From Pseudomonadota bacterium (GTDB lineage: Bacteria > Pseudomonadota > Gammaproteobacteria > Burkholderiales > Chitinibacteraceae), in assembly GCA_018261735.1 (NCBI GenBank), contig JAGTRM010000038.1, positions 1 to 33,890 on the forward strand: 33,890 nt of DNA, written 5' to 3'. A model generated the notes under the pieces. The model was not told the DNA's origin and did no database searches. It saw only the letters and a list, made by a program, of their open reading frames with translations. Positions 8,440 to 17,782 of this stretch are shown in pieces; position 1 is the first letter of the stretch; every line of letters starts with the position of its first letter. The position numbers and the translations under genes were made by a program.

Positions 8440-9318
8440 ATGGCGGAAATCACCGCAAAGATGGTTGGCGAACTGCGTGAACGCACTGGTCTTGGCATGA
8501 TGGAATGCAAGAAAGCCCTGGTTGAAGCCGAAGGCGACATCAAGAAGGCCGAAGAAGTTCTGCGCATCAAGTCTGGCAACAAGGCTTCCAAGCTGGCGGG
8601 CCGTACCGCTGCCGAAGGCGTTGTTGCTACCTTCATTTCTGCCGACAAGAAGACCGGTGCCCTGATCGAAATCAACTGCGAAACCGATTTCGTGGCCAAG
8701 GATGTTGGTTTTGTGGCGTTTGCCAATACGGTAGCCCAGGCCGCTGCCGAATCTGGCGCTGCAGATGTTGCTGCGCTGGCAGAGGTAAAGACAGCGACCG
8801 GTGAAACGGTTGAAGAACTGCGCAAGGCCATCGTGGCCAAGCTGGGTGAAAACATGACCCTGCGTCGCTTCGTGCGTTACCAGACCGCTGGCCAGCTGGC
8901 TGCCTACCTGCATGGCGCCAAAATCGGCGTGCTGGTGGACTTCACTGGTGCCGATGAGCAGTTGGGCAAGGATGTTGCCATGCATGTTGCAGCAGCCAAA
9001 CCGGTTTGCGTATCCAAAGAACAAGTGTCTGCTGATCTGTTGGAACAAGAGCGCAAGATTTACACCGCGCAGGCTGCTGAATCCGGCAAGCCGGCCGAAA
9101 TTGTTGCCAAGATGGTCGAAGGCCGCATCAACAAGTACCTGGCTGAAGTTACCTTGCTCGGCCAACAGTTCGTGAAGAATCCGGATGTAACCGTTGAAAA
9201 GCTGCTGGCTGAAAAGAAAGCCACGGTAAACGCATTCACCATGTATGTCGTGGGTGAAGGCATTGAAAAGGCTGTTGTGGATTATGCTGCAGAAGTGGCA
9301 GCGGCAGCCAAGGTTTGA
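8440..9318 (+). CDS. tsf: Translation elongation factor Ts
   Basis: EF-Ts is the guanine-nucleotide exchange factor for EF-Tu. The 292-residue protein starts [21 protein letters not shown]. It carries the N-terminal UBA-like domain with [13 protein letters not shown] and the exchange-active TDFVAKD motif in [14 protein letters not shown] (about residues 76-89). The core repeats include LREKxxLRR-like [10 protein letters not shown] and the MHVAAAKP segment. ATG 8440 follows CAGGAG at the expected spacing. A start further upstream would run through the terminator and is rejected. It is followed by a GC-rich hairpin and pyrH. Confidence 0.97.
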   Translation: MAEITAKMVGELRERTGLGMMECKKALVEAEGDIKKAEEVLRIKSGNKASKLAGRTAAEGVVATFISADKKTGALIEINCETDFVAKDVGFVAFANTVAQAAAESGAADVAALAEVKTATGETVEELRKAIVAKLGENMTLRRFVRYQTAGQLAAYLHGAKIGVLVDFTGADEQLGKDVAMHVAAAKPVCVSKEQVSADLLEQERKIYTAQAAESGKPAEIVAKMVEGRINKYLAEVTLLGQQFVKNPDVTVEKLLAEKKATVNAFTMYVVGEGIEKAVVDYAAEVAAAAKV

Positions 9319-9368
9319 TCTAATATCTTGATTGAGCCTCGGGCGTCACGTTGGCGCCCTTGAATTAC

Positions 9369-9399
9369 GGAACGCCGCGCGGCGACGCGCGGCGTTTCC
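9369..9399 (+). terminator. GC-rich hairpin between tsf and pyrH
   Basis: A perfect 11-bp stem, AACGCCGCGCG (9371-9381) and CGCGCGGCGTT (9386-9396), has a GCGA tetraloop. It is followed by only a single extra T and then GC-rich sequence. A smaller stem (GGGCGTCA/TGGCGCCC-type pairing, about 9341-9360) precedes it. Without a T-run it is more likely an RNA-stability or processing structure, or a weak attenuator. Confidence 0.55.
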
Positions 9400-9432
9400 G
9401 CAACCACCCCCATCATCGAGAGGAGTTTTTCA

Positions 9433-10152
9433 ATGAGTCAAGCGCCAAAATATCAACGCATCCTGCTCAAGCTCTCCGGCGAAGCCCTGATGGGTGAGGA
9501 TAGTTACGGAATCAATCGCGCCACGATTGATCGCATCGTTCAGGAGATCAAGGGTGTTGTTGATCTGGGCGTGCAGATAGCTATCGTGATCGGCGGCGGC
9601 AATATTTTTCGCGGCGTTGCACCTGCGGCGGCGGGCATGGACCGTGCTACCGCTGACTACATGGGCATGCTGGCAACGGTAATGAATGCCATGGCCCTGC
9701 AGGATGCGATGCGTCATGCCGGTGTTGTGAGTCGTGTACAGTCCGCCTTGACTATCCAGCAGTGCGCTGAACCCTATGTGCGCGGCAAGGCTATCCGTTA
9801 CCTGGAAGAGAACAAAGTGGTGATTTTCGGCGCGGGAACCGGCAACCCATTCTTTACCACGGATACGGCGGCAGCCTTGCGCGGCATGGAAGTCGGGGCG
9901 GATATCGTGCTCAAGGCCACCAAGGTCGATGGCGTTTATACCGATGACCCTAAAAAGAATCCGGATGCAGTGCGCTACCACACGGTAACTTTCGACGAGG
10001 CAATTGGCCGCAATTTGAAGGTGATGGATGCCACGGCATTTGCACTTTGTCGTGACCAGAAAATGAACATTTGCGTATTCAGTATTTTCAAAGCCGGAGC
10101 CCTTAAGCGTGTCGTACTTGGGGAAGACGAAGGCACACTGGTACACTGCTGA
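9433..10152 (+). CDS. pyrH: UMP kinase (PyrH)
   Basis: PyrH phosphorylates UMP to UDP with ATP in pyrimidine nucleotide synthesis. It is a hexameric amino-acid-kinase-family enzyme of 239 residues. Diagnostic segments are [12 protein letters not shown] near the N-terminus, [42 protein letters not shown], and [20 protein letters not shown] 9433 follows GAGAGGAG. It lies in the conserved tsf-pyrH-frr order and is separated from frr by a terminator-like hairpin. Confidence 0.98.
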   Translation: MSQAPKYQRILLKLSGEALMGEDSYGINRATIDRIVQEIKGVVDLGVQIAIVIGGGNIFRGVAPAAAGMDRATADYMGMLATVMNAMALQDAMRHAGVVSRVQSALTIQQCAEPYVRGKAIRYLEENKVVIFGAGTGNPFFTTDTAAALRGMEVGADIVLKATKVDGVYTDDPKKNPDAVRYHTVTFDEAIGRNLKVMDATAFALCRDQKMNICVFSIFKAGALKRVVLGEDEGTLVHC

Positions 10153-10170
10153 TTCATACGTTTCTGCAAG

Positions 10171-10200
10171 CGGGCGGAAAGCGGTTTCCGCCTGTTTTTA
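10171..10200 (+). terminator. Intrinsic terminator/attenuator after pyrH
   Basis: The stem GGCGGAAA (10173-10180) and TTTCCGCC (10185-10192) has a GCGG loop. It is followed by TGTTTTTATT. It sits 20 bases after the pyrH stop and 22 bases before the frr start. Partial termination with readthrough into frr is likely, since no other promoter is evident for frr. Confidence 0.75.
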
Positions 10201-10222
10201 TTGGTTTCAAGAGGAATTGAAA

Positions 10223-10780
10223 ATGATCGCCGATATCAAGAAGACCACCGAAAGCAAAATGCAGAAAACGGTGGAAACCCTGAAGCATGATCTGGCCAAG
10301 GTGCGTACCGGTCGCGCACATACCGGGTTGCTTGACCATATTACGGTTGAATACTATGGCAGCATGACCCTGTTGACGCAGGTGGCCAACGTGACCTTGA
10401 TCGATGCGCGCACCATTGGTGTCCAGGCTTGGGAGAAAAACATGGTCTCCAAGGTGGAAAAAGCGATTCGTGATTCCGATCTGGGGCTGAATCCGGCAAC
10501 CAATGGCGACATGATTCGCGTGCCGATGCCGGCACTGACTGAAGAGCGCCGCAAGGATCTGACCAAGGTTGTGCGCAGCGAGGCCGAAGGTGCCCGTGTT
10601 TCCGTGCGCAATGTACGTCGCGATGCCAATAATGACCTGAAGGTGTTGCTGAAGGACAAGGATATTTCCGAAGACGACGAACGGCGCGGCCAGGAAGAGG
10701 TGCAAAAGCTCACCGACAAGTACATTGCTGAAATTGACAAGTTATTGGTCGAAAAAGAAAAAGATTTGATGTCGATGTGA
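10223..10780 (+). CDS. frr: Ribosome recycling factor
   Basis: RRF splits post-termination ribosomes together with EF-G. The 185-residue protein has the usual length. It contains [47 protein letters not shown], and the long C-terminal helices with [19 protein letters not shown] 10223 follows GAGGAA. Starts upstream at 10109 lie inside pyrH and the terminator and are rejected. The stop codon overlaps the uppS start (TGATG). Confidence 0.97.
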   Translation: MIADIKKTTESKMQKTVETLKHDLAKVRTGRAHTGLLDHITVEYYGSMTLLTQVANVTLIDARTIGVQAWEKNMVSKVEKAIRDSDLGLNPATNGDMIRVPMPALTEERRKDLTKVVRSEAEGARVSVRNVRRDANNDLKVLLKDKDISEDDERRGQEEVQKLTDKYIAEIDKLLVEKEKDLMSM

Positions 10781-11556
10781 TGCGGACAAGCCCAATGACC
10801 AAATCGATTCAGCCAGGCAAGCTTGCAGGGCAGGGTGTTGTTCCCAGCCATATTGCGATCATCATGGATGGCAATGGTCGTTGGGCTAAAAGCCGTATGC
10901 TGCCCCGCGTATTCGGGCACAAGAAGGGTGTGGATGCATTGCGGGAGACCGTGCGTGCGTGCAGCGATTTGGGGGTTTCGTATCTCACGGTTTTTGCTTT
11001 TTCCAGCGAGAACTGGCGTCGTCCGCCTGATGAAGTGGGTTTTTTGATGAACCTCTTCCTGCAGGTATTGACTGGGGAAATCAAACGGCTGAATCGGCAC
11101 AATGTAAGACTGCGCTTGATAGGTGACCGTTGTCGTTTTCCGCAAGAGCTGGCGGCCAAGATCGACATGGCGGAGTCGGCCACAGCCGGCAATACAGGCT
11201 TGACGCTGACCATCGCGGCAGACTACGGTGGTCGCTGGGATATTCTCGATGCCACGCATCGCTTGCTTGCAGATCATCCCGAGAAATCGGCAACCTTTGG
11301 CGAGGATGACCTCGTGCCCTACTTGGCGATGTCATACGCGCCGGAACCGGAACTCTTTATCCGTACCGGGGGCGAGCAGCGCACCAGTAATTTCTTGTTG
11401 TGGCAACTGGCTTATACCGAACTCTACTTCAGCGACCTGGCTTGGCCTGATTTCGATCGCAAAGCGCTGGAACAGGCGATCGCATGGTACCTTGGCCGCG
11501 AGCGGCGCTTCGGTCAAATCAGCGAGCAACTGAGAAGCAGCGAGACCACATGCTGA
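10780..11556 (+). CDS. uppS: Isoprenyl transferase (undecaprenyl diphosphate synthase)
   Basis: UppS builds undecaprenyl diphosphate, the lipid carrier for peptidoglycan and O-antigen, from farnesyl diphosphate and isopentenyl diphosphate. The cis-prenyltransferase motifs are all present: HIAIIMDGNGRWAK (catalytic Asp and diphosphate-binding region), VFAFSSENW, and near the C-terminus the substrate-binding RTGGEQRTSNFLLWQ and AYTELYF. The length is 258 residues from ATG 10780, which overlaps the frr stop as TGATG and suggests translational coupling. A second ATG at 10795 would also fit the family, and neither has a strong ribosome-binding site. It overlaps cdsA by 7 bases. Confidence 0.95.
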   Translation: MRTSPMTKSIQPGKLAGQGVVPSHIAIIMDGNGRWAKSRMLPRVFGHKKGVDALRETVRACSDLGVSYLTVFAFSSENWRRPPDEVGFLMNLFLQVLTGEIKRLNRHNVRLRLIGDRCRFPQELAAKIDMAESATAGNTGLTLTIAADYGGRWDILDATHRLLADHPEKSATFGEDDLVPYLAMSYAPEPELFIRTGGEQRTSNFLLWQLAYTELYFSDLAWPDFDRKALEQAIAWYLGRERRFGQISEQLRSSETTC

Positions 11557-12398
11557 GAACCCGTGTTTTGACGGCGCTTGTGCTGGCGGCCTTATTGTTG
11601 CTGGCGTTGTTTGGATTGCCAGAAACGGCCTGGGTATTGTTTTGCGCTGTATTGATGGGGGTGGCTGCCTGGGAATGGTCTGCGCTTTCAGGGTTGTCAC
11701 ATGGCTTGTCCCGCTTTTATCCCTGGATAACAGGGGTTCTATTTGCTGTCATTGGATGGCAACAACTTCCGATGAGTATTTCGTTCGGCGTGTTTGCAGG
11801 GGCCTGTCTGTTTTGGCTGGTGTTGGCCCCGATCTGGCTTGCAGCGAAATGGCATTTGCGGACTGCGGGAAATCTGAATGCCTTGTTGGGTTGGGCGCTG
11901 CTGTTGCCTGCCGGGCTCGCTCTGTTGCTGTTGCGCGGAGATGGCTGGCGTCTGCTGGCTGTGTTGATGATTGCCTGGGTCGCTGATTCGGCGGCTTATT
12001 TTGCAGGAAAAGCGTTTGGCCGGCACAAGCTTGCTCCGACAATCAGTCCGGGCAAAACCTGGGAAGGGGCCTTGGGGGCTTTGCTGGGCGTTGCGTTGTA
12101 CATCAGCCTTTTGCCAAAATCTTTCTCCTTTGGTTTTGGCGCCGGCCTATCCGCATCAAGCGGATGGACAAATTTGTTGTGGATCACCTGTGGCGTGCTG
12201 CTTACCGCAGTCAGTATCGTGGGCGATCTGCTCGAATCGCTTTTCAAGCGCCAGGCTGGCATGAAGGACAGCAGCACTCTGCTGCCTGGCCATGGCGGTG
12301 TACTCGATCGCGTCGACAGTCTGTTGGCTGTTCTGCCTGTTGCTGCTGCGATTTATCTGGCCCATCTTCTGTTTTTTGCCGCGCCTGCCGCCCATTAA
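11550..12398 (+). CDS. cdsA: Phosphatidate cytidylyltransferase (CdsA)
   Basis: CdsA makes CDP-diacylglycerol, the precursor of phosphatidylethanolamine, phosphatidylglycerol and cardiolipin, at the inner membrane. The 282-residue protein has about eight hydrophobic segments. The family signature falls in the C-terminal third: SPGKTWEGALGALLG, then GDLLESLFKRQAGMKDSS, then LPGHGGVLDRVDSL. The start is ATG 11550 inside the end of uppS (7-base overlap), and the N-terminus MLRTRVLTALVLAALLLLAL is typical. The next gene, dxr, begins 12 bases downstream. Confidence 0.95.
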   Translation: MLRTRVLTALVLAALLLLALFGLPETAWVLFCAVLMGVAAWEWSALSGLSHGLSRFYPWITGVLFAVIGWQQLPMSISFGVFAGACLFWLVLAPIWLAAKWHLRTAGNLNALLGWALLLPAGLALLLLRGDGWRLLAVLMIAWVADSAAYFAGKAFGRHKLAPTISPGKTWEGALGALLGVALYISLLPKSFSFGFGAGLSASSGWTNLLWITCGVLLTAVSIVGDLLESLFKRQAGMKDSSTLLPGHGGVLDRVDSLLAVLPVAAAIYLAHLLFFAAPAAH

Positions 12399-12410
12399 TC
12401 AAGAGTTATT

Positions 12411-13598
12411 ATGCCGAAGCAAAAAATCCGTTTGACCATCCTTGGCGCGACCGGAAGTATCGGCGCAAGCACACTGGACGTGGTGGCACGCCACCCTGAC
12501 CGGTATGAAGTGTTGGCGCTGACTGGTGCTGGCCAGATCGAAAAGCTGGCTGCGGCCTGTATTCTTCATCGGCCGCGCTATGCAGTCACACTGGAAGAAG
12601 CGTCTGCTGAGCGCCTGCGCAAGCTGCTAAATCAGGCGGATTCCAGGACGGAAGTGCTCTGCGGTGCCGATGCCCTGATTCAGGTTTCAACCTTGCCGGA
12701 AACCGATGCGGTGATGGCGGCCATTGTCGGTGCGGCAGGTATGCCGGCAACGCTGGCAGCGGCGCGGGCTGGCAAAAAAGTGCTGCTGGCGAACAAGGAA
12801 ACCTTGGTGCTTGCCGGCCATATCTTCATGCAGGCCGTCGCCAAGAGTGGCGCAACACTGCTGCCGATCGACAGCGAACACAACGCCATTTTCCAGAGCT
12901 TACCACATCCTTACCATGGTGATTTAAATGCGGCTGGTGTTAAGCGCTTGCTGCTGACCGCTTCAGGGGGGCCGTTTCGAGGACTCTCGGCGGCCGAACT
13001 GGAGAAAGTCACCCCCGAACAAGCGGTGTGTCATCCGAATTGGTCGATGGGGCGCAAAATATCCGTGGATTCAGCCAGTCTGATGAACAAAGGCCTGGAA
13101 GTGATCGAGGCGCATTGGTTGTTCAATGCCCCGGCGGAGGCGATACAGGTGGTTGTCCATCCGCAAAGTGTTATCCATTCAGCGGTTGAATTTGTTGATG
13201 GATCGGTCATTGCACAATTGGGTGCGCCCGACATGCGCACCCCGATTGCTTATGCGCTCGCTTACCCTGAGAGAATTGCAGCTGGTGTCACTCCGCTCGA
13301 CTTGTTTGCAATAGGCCGGCTCGATTTTGAACGACCCGACCTGGTTCGTTTTCCGTGTTTGCGCCTGGCCTATGAGGCTCTGCAAACCGGTGCCGCTGCG
13401 CCGGCCATGCTCAATGCCGCCAACGAAGTGGCTGTTGCTGCGTTTCTTGAACGCAGAATCGGTTTCACTGACATTCCTCCCTTGATTGAATCCGTGCTTG
13501 AGCAGTCTGTCGGGCAACCCGCAGACAATCTCGATGATCTGATGCGGGCGGACCGCCTGGCGCGGGAACTGGCCATGCAATATCACGTATGCTGCTGA
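12411..13598 (+). CDS. dxr: 1-deoxy-D-xylulose 5-phosphate reductoisomerase
   Basis: Dxr (IspC) converts DXP to 2-C-methyl-D-erythritol 4-phosphate with NADPH, the committed step of the MEP isoprenoid pathway that feeds UppS. The 395-residue protein has the NADPH-binding [16 protein letters not shown] at the N-terminus and [15 protein letters not shown] [13 protein letters not shown]. It also has the metal-binding [11 protein letters not shown], the flexible-loop region TASGGPFRG with [15 protein letters not shown], and [17 protein letters not shown] 12411 follows AAGAG. The 3' end overlaps rseP by 10 bases. Confidence 0.97.
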   Translation: MPKQKIRLTILGATGSIGASTLDVVARHPDRYEVLALTGAGQIEKLAAACILHRPRYAVTLEEASAERLRKLLNQADSRTEVLCGADALIQVSTLPETDAVMAAIVGAAGMPATLAAARAGKKVLLANKETLVLAGHIFMQAVAKSGATLLPIDSEHNAIFQSLPHPYHGDLNAAGVKRLLLTASGGPFRGLSAAELEKVTPEQAVCHPNWSMGRKISVDSASLMNKGLEVIEAHWLFNAPAEAIQVVVHPQSVIHSAVEFVDGSVIAQLGAPDMRTPIAYALAYPERIAAGVTPLDLFAIGRLDFERPDLVRFPCLRLAYEALQTGAAAPAMLNAANEVAVAAFLERRIGFTDIPPLIESVLEQSVGQPADNLDDLMRADRLARELAMQYHVCC

Positions 13599-14929
13599 CG
13601 CTGGTTTCTTTCCTGTTTGCCATCGGCCTGCTGGTGACCGTTCATGAGTATGGTCATTACCGGATAGCCAAGTGGCTTGGCGTCAGGGTGCTGACCTTTT
13701 CCATCGGCTTTGGCAAGCCCCTGCTGCAGTGGCGGTGTGGCGAAACGCAATGGCAAATTGCTGCCATTCCCTTGGGCGGTTTTGTGCAGATGCTTGGCGA
13801 GAGTCATCAGGCCTTGTCGCCCAGCGAATCGGTGCATGCGTTTGATCGGCAACATCCGCTACGGAAAATGGCGATCGTGGCCGCCGGGCCGCTGGCCAAC
13901 CTGTTGTTCGCCTGGTTATTGTTTGCTCTGGCGTTCATGGTGGGGGTTGATGCGATCAAGCCGGTTGTTGGCAGTGTCCGCGCCGGTGGCATCGTGGCGG
14001 AGGCCGGGCTGCGTTCTGGGGACGAGGTTACCCGGTTTGCTGGGCATGAAATTCAAAGCTGGGAGGATTTGCGCCTGGCTGCATTGGCTGAAGTGGGCTC
14101 GAGAACCCAATTGACAGTCCATGGTGCCGGCGGTGGCGAACATGATGTGATGCTTGATCTGAGCGGATTTGGCGGAAAAGATATTGGTATCGATATTTTA
14201 TCGCGCCTCGGTTTGTCGCCCGTTCCTTTGATCAATCGAATCGCCCAGGTGGAACCGGGGAGTGCGGCGGCACAGGCAGGATTGCTGGCGGGCGATGTTG
14301 TGACAGCCGTCAATGATCATCCGGTTATGCAATGGGAGCGATTACAGTCCCTGGTGGCCGAAAACCCGGGACGGGCGCTGCGTCTGAGCGTGAGGCGGGG
14401 CGCTGATCTGCTTGAATTTACCGCAACACCTTCAGTTATGTTGTCCATGGAGGGCAAGGTTGGCCGGTTGGGCATCTTGCCCGAGATTGATGAAAAACGG
14501 TTTGCCCGCCTGAGATTCACACTGCAGCTTGATCCATTAGCCGCACTGCAAAAAAGCGGGGAAATGGTGTTGAATCTATCGGAAATAACAGCTCGGGCAA
14601 TGGTCGCGATGTTGACTGGAGGCTTGTCGGCAAGCAATGTAAGCGGCCCGATCGGTATTGCCCGCATGGCCGGGGATAGTGCCGGGCTGGGAGTGGCAGC
14701 CTATTTGCAATACTTGGCTTTACTAAGCTTAAGCCTTGGCCTGCTTAATCTGCTGCCGGTTCCTGTGCTGGATGGCGGGCATTTGCTGTATCATAGCGCC
14801 GAGCTTGTTCGTGGGCGCCCCCTGTCCGCGAGCTGGCAAATGGTTGGTCAGCGCATCGGAATCGCACTGCTGGTGGGACTGATGCTGCTGGCCTTCTACA
14901 ACGACATTCACCGATTCATTCCCGGTTAA
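13589..14929 (+). CDS. rseP: RIP metalloprotease RseP (site-2 protease)
   Basis: RseP is an inner-membrane zinc protease that cleaves the anti-sigma factor RseA and leftover signal peptides. In this 446-residue protein the zinc-binding HEYGH lies at residues 19-23 in the first transmembrane segment. The second metal motif LDGGH is near residue 394. Two periplasmic PDZ domains lie between, one beginning near [18 protein letters not shown] and one near [15 protein letters not shown]. The start overlaps dxr by 10 bases, and bamA begins 33 bases downstream. The order cdsA-dxr-rseP-bamA is conserved in proteobacteria and places the envelope-stress protease beside its outer-membrane-assembly target. 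Confidence 0.96.
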   Translation: MLLTLVSFLFAIGLLVTVHEYGHYRIAKWLGVRVLTFSIGFGKPLLQWRCGETQWQIAAIPLGGFVQMLGESHQALSPSESVHAFDRQHPLRKMAIVAAGPLANLLFAWLLFALAFMVGVDAIKPVVGSVRAGGIVAEAGLRSGDEVTRFAGHEIQSWEDLRLAALAEVGSRTQLTVHGAGGGEHDVMLDLSGFGGKDIGIDILSRLGLSPVPLINRIAQVEPGSAAAQAGLLAGDVVTAVNDHPVMQWERLQSLVAENPGRALRLSVRRGADLLEFTATPSVMLSMEGKVGRLGILPEIDEKRFARLRFTLQLDPLAALQKSGEMVLNLSEITARAMVAMLTGGLSASNVSGPIGIARMAGDSAGLGVAAYLQYLALLSLSLGLLNLLPVPVLDGGHLLYHSAELVRGRPLSASWQMVGQRIGIALLVGLMLLAFYNDIHRFIPG

Positions 14930-14962
14930 GATTATTCCTTGGCCGCAACCTGATCCGGAACG

Positions 14963-17257
14963 ATGAAACTCAAGCCGATATCCCTGCTGCTTCTTGCTGC
15001 TCTTGGTTCTTTTCCTTTCGCTGCCTTTGCCGCCGATCCCGTAACCATCCGCGATATTCGAGTGGAAGGGTTGCAACGCACAGATCCGGGTACGGTATTC
15101 AATTATCTGCCAATCAAGGTGGGTGGGCGTTTTGATGACGGGGTTGCTCGCGATGCAATCAAGGCACTTTTTGCCACGGGTTTTTTCAATGATGTGCGTG
15201 TTGAAACCGAGGGTGATGTTTTGGTCGTTACGGTCGAAGAGCGGCCAACTATTGCTCAAATTAATATCAATGGCGCTAGTCTTTTAGAAAAAGACCAAAT
15301 CCGCAATGCCATGAAGAGCCAAAATTTTGCGGAAGGCCGCATCTTCCAGCAAGATGTTCTCGATGCGGCTATTAATGAGCTCAAGCAGCAATATTTCATG
15401 CGTGGCCGTTATTCTGTTGATATAAAGTCGACGTTGACCAAGCTGGAACGTAATCGCATGGGCGTGCAGTTTGATATTTCAGAAGGTGATGTTGCGCGCA
15501 TAAAGAGAATTAATGTCGTAGGCAACAAGACATTTGATGCTGACAAATTACTGGACCTTTTTTCCCTGTCAACATCCGGCTGGATGACCTGGTATACCAA
15601 AACTGACCAATATTCAAAACCGAAATTAACTGCAGATCTAGAAAAGCTGCGTTCTTTCTATCAGGATCGCGGTTACCTCGATTTTAATGTTGATTCGACG
15701 CAAGTGGCAATTTCGGAAAACAAGGAAGAAATTTACCTCACGGTCAATGTGACTGAGGGCGATAAATACACGATTGGTGAGATAAATTTCGCCGGTGAAA
15801 TGGCTGTGCCAGAAAATGATTTGCGCAAACTGGTTGCATTCAAACAAGGTGAAGTTTTTTCGCGTGAGAAGGTGACTCGATCGAGTGCCAGCATTGCGGA
15901 ACGCCTGGGGCAGGAAGGATATGCTTTTGCCAACGTCAACCCGGTGCCGGAAGTGGATCGCCAAAAGCATGTGGCAGCATTTACGTTTTATGTTGATCCG
16001 GGTAGAAAAACCTACGTGCGTCGTGTGAATATCAGTGGGAATGCGATGACGCGCGACGAAGTCATTCGTCGTGAAATGCGCCAGATGGAAGCCGCCCCCT
16101 ATGATGGGGCCAAGATCAAGCGCTCCAAGCAACGGCTTGACCAGCTCGACTACTTCAAGGAAGTGAACATCGAAACGCCAATCGTGCCAGATGCGGTTGA
16201 TCAGGTCGATGTCAATGTAGCTGTCACTGAAAAGAAAACCGGCAGTTTCAATATCGGTGTGGGCTATGGGCAGAGCGAGGGGGTTATTTTGATTGCCTCA
16301 CTCTCGCAAGCAAATTTTCTGGGAAGCGGTAAAACAGTTACGCTGGAAGCGAATACCAGTAGCAGCAGCACAACGTATTCTCTGGGGGTGATTAATCCGT
16401 ATGCCACCCCGGATGGTGTTTCATTTGGCTGGAATGCATATACGCGAAAATATGATGCATCTGATCTTGATGAGGGCGAATACAGCACTAATTCGCTTGG
16501 TGGCGGCATGTCATTCGGCTTGCCTATTTCAGAAGAGAATCGCATCAATCTGACGTTGAATGCCGAAAAGATTAAAATCAACACAACCAGTGATTCGCCC
16601 CAATATGTCCAAGATTATGTAACACGCCGTGGCAACAACAATAAAATATTTACTGTTGGAGCAAATTGGGCGCGTGATACTCGTGACTCGGCAACTTATG
16701 CAACGGAAGGGCGATACCACAAACTGAGCACCGAAATTGAAACGCCGGGTTCAACTACCAAATATGTCAAGGTTTCAACGGAGAATCAGCTTTTCTATTC
16801 GCCAGTAAAAACTTTTACGGCAATGTGGAATATCGAAGCCGGTTATGGGATGGCCTATGGTGGTAGCGAATTACCCTTCTACAAGAATTACTTTGTTGGC
16901 GGGATTGGTTCAGTGCGCGGTTTCAAATCCGGAAGTTTGAGCAAAAAAGAAACAACTTCCACCTATAGCGTTGCCCTCGGCGGGACGCGCCGATTTGTCA
17001 ATAATTTTGAATTCTTCACGGCCATGCCGGGAATGAAGGACGACAAGTCGATGCGACTCAGCGCCTTTGTGGATAGCGGTGCGGCATGGGCCAAAGGTGA
17101 AAAATTAAGCTTGGGTGATTTGCGCCATTCGGCAGGCGTGGCATTTACCTGGATTTCGCCAATTGGTCCGATCAAGATGAGTATTGCATCACCCATCAAG
17201 AAGAAATCGGACGACAAGGTTGAGAAATTCCAGTTTCAATTGGGGCAAGTGTTTTGA
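14963..17257 (+). CDS. bamA: Outer membrane protein assembly factor BamA
   Basis: BamA is the central Omp85 protein of the BAM complex and inserts beta-barrels into the outer membrane. The 764-residue precursor has a signal peptide ending SFPFAAFAA. Five POTRA domains follow (to about residue 420; the first begins VTIRDIRVEGLQRTDPGTVF). A 16-strand C-terminal barrel completes it, with the conserved lid-lock motif IGSVRGFKSGSL. It ends FQFQLGQVF with the terminal Phe recognised by the BAM machinery. Several codons rare in the neighbours (ATA, AGA, CTA, TTA) occur here, and the third position looks AT-richer. The skp gene starts 20 bases after its stop. Confidence 0.97.
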   Translation: MKLKPISLLLLAALGSFPFAAFAADPVTIRDIRVEGLQRTDPGTVFNYLPIKVGGRFDDGVARDAIKALFATGFFNDVRVETEGDVLVVTVEERPTIAQININGASLLEKDQIRNAMKSQNFAEGRIFQQDVLDAAINELKQQYFMRGRYSVDIKSTLTKLERNRMGVQFDISEGDVARIKRINVVGNKTFDADKLLDLFSLSTSGWMTWYTKTDQYSKPKLTADLEKLRSFYQDRGYLDFNVDSTQVAISENKEEIYLTVNVTEGDKYTIGEINFAGEMAVPENDLRKLVAFKQGEVFSREKVTRSSASIAERLGQEGYAFANVNPVPEVDRQKHVAAFTFYVDPGRKTYVRRVNISGNAMTRDEVIRREMRQMEAAPYDGAKIKRSKQRLDQLDYFKEVNIETPIVPDAVDQVDVNVAVTEKKTGSFNIGVGYGQSEGVILIASLSQANFLGSGKTVTLEANTSSSSTTYSLGVINPYATPDGVSFGWNAYTRKYDASDLDEGEYSTNSLGGGMSFGLPISEENRINLTLNAEKIKINTTSDSPQYVQDYVTRRGNNNKIFTVGANWARDTRDSATYATEGRYHKLSTEIETPGSTTKYVKVSTENQLFYSPVKTFTAMWNIEAGYGMAYGGSELPFYKNYFVGGIGSVRGFKSGSLSKKETTSTYSVALGGTRRFVNNFEFFTAMPGMKDDKSMRLSAFVDSGAAWAKGEKLSLGDLRHSAGVAFTWISPIGPIKMSIASPIKKKSDDKVEKFQFQLGQVF

Positions 17258-17277
17258 AGCAAAGCAGGAGAGCAATT

Positions 17278-17772
17278 GTGAAACGGGTACTGTGCTGGTG
17301 TGTGTCATTGATCCTGGTTTCCGGGGCGGCAGTTGCGGCTGACTACAAGATTGCCGTGGTGGATGTGGACCGTATCATGCGCGAATCCGGACCCTCGATC
17401 CGGGCGACCAAGAAACTTGAAAAAGAGTTCGAAAGCCGGCGCAACGAGATGCAGCGTATTACTACGCAAGGCAAGGCGCTTGAAGCATTGCTGGATAAAA
17501 ATGGGTTGCACGAAGCCGAGCGCAAGGCCAAGGAACGCGAATTGGTGAAACTCAATCAGGATTTTCAGCGGCTTCAGCGAGAATTCAACGAGGATCGCAA
17601 TACCCGGATGAATGAAGAAATCGCGGCCATTCAGGAGCGTGCGCGCCAAGCGATCAAGCAGATTGCCGAGTCGGAAAAATATGACCTGGTATTCCAGGAA
17701 AACGAAATTTTGTTCCGCAGCTCGCGGATCGATATCACCGAGAAGGTGATCAAGCTTCTCGGCGATAAGTAA
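17278..17772 (+). CDS. skp: Periplasmic chaperone Skp/OmpH
   Basis: Skp holds unfolded outer-membrane proteins in the periplasm and delivers them to BAM. The 164-residue precursor has a signal peptide (MKRVLCWCVSLILVSGAAVAA) followed by YKIAVVDVDRIMRES, the usual start of the mature OmpH core. A long charged helical arm (about residues 45-125) comes next, and the closing strand YDLVFQENEILF follows. The start is GTG 17278, which has AGGAG 7 bases upstream. The in-frame TTG at 17254 would spoil the signal peptide. Its place between bamA and lpxD is the standard one. Confidence 0.93.
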   Translation: MKRVLCWCVSLILVSGAAVAADYKIAVVDVDRIMRESGPSIRATKKLEKEFESRRNEMQRITTQGKALEALLDKNGLHEAERKAKERELVKLNQDFQRLQREFNEDRNTRMNEEIAAIQERARQAIKQIAESEKYDLVFQENEILFRSSRIDITEKVIKLLGDK

Positions 17773-17782
17773 GGGTTGTTTA

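Noticed and set aside
8227..9165. 312-residue leftward open frame opposite tsf
   Set aside because: It is antisense to tsf and the rpsB end and has no ribosome-binding site or motif.
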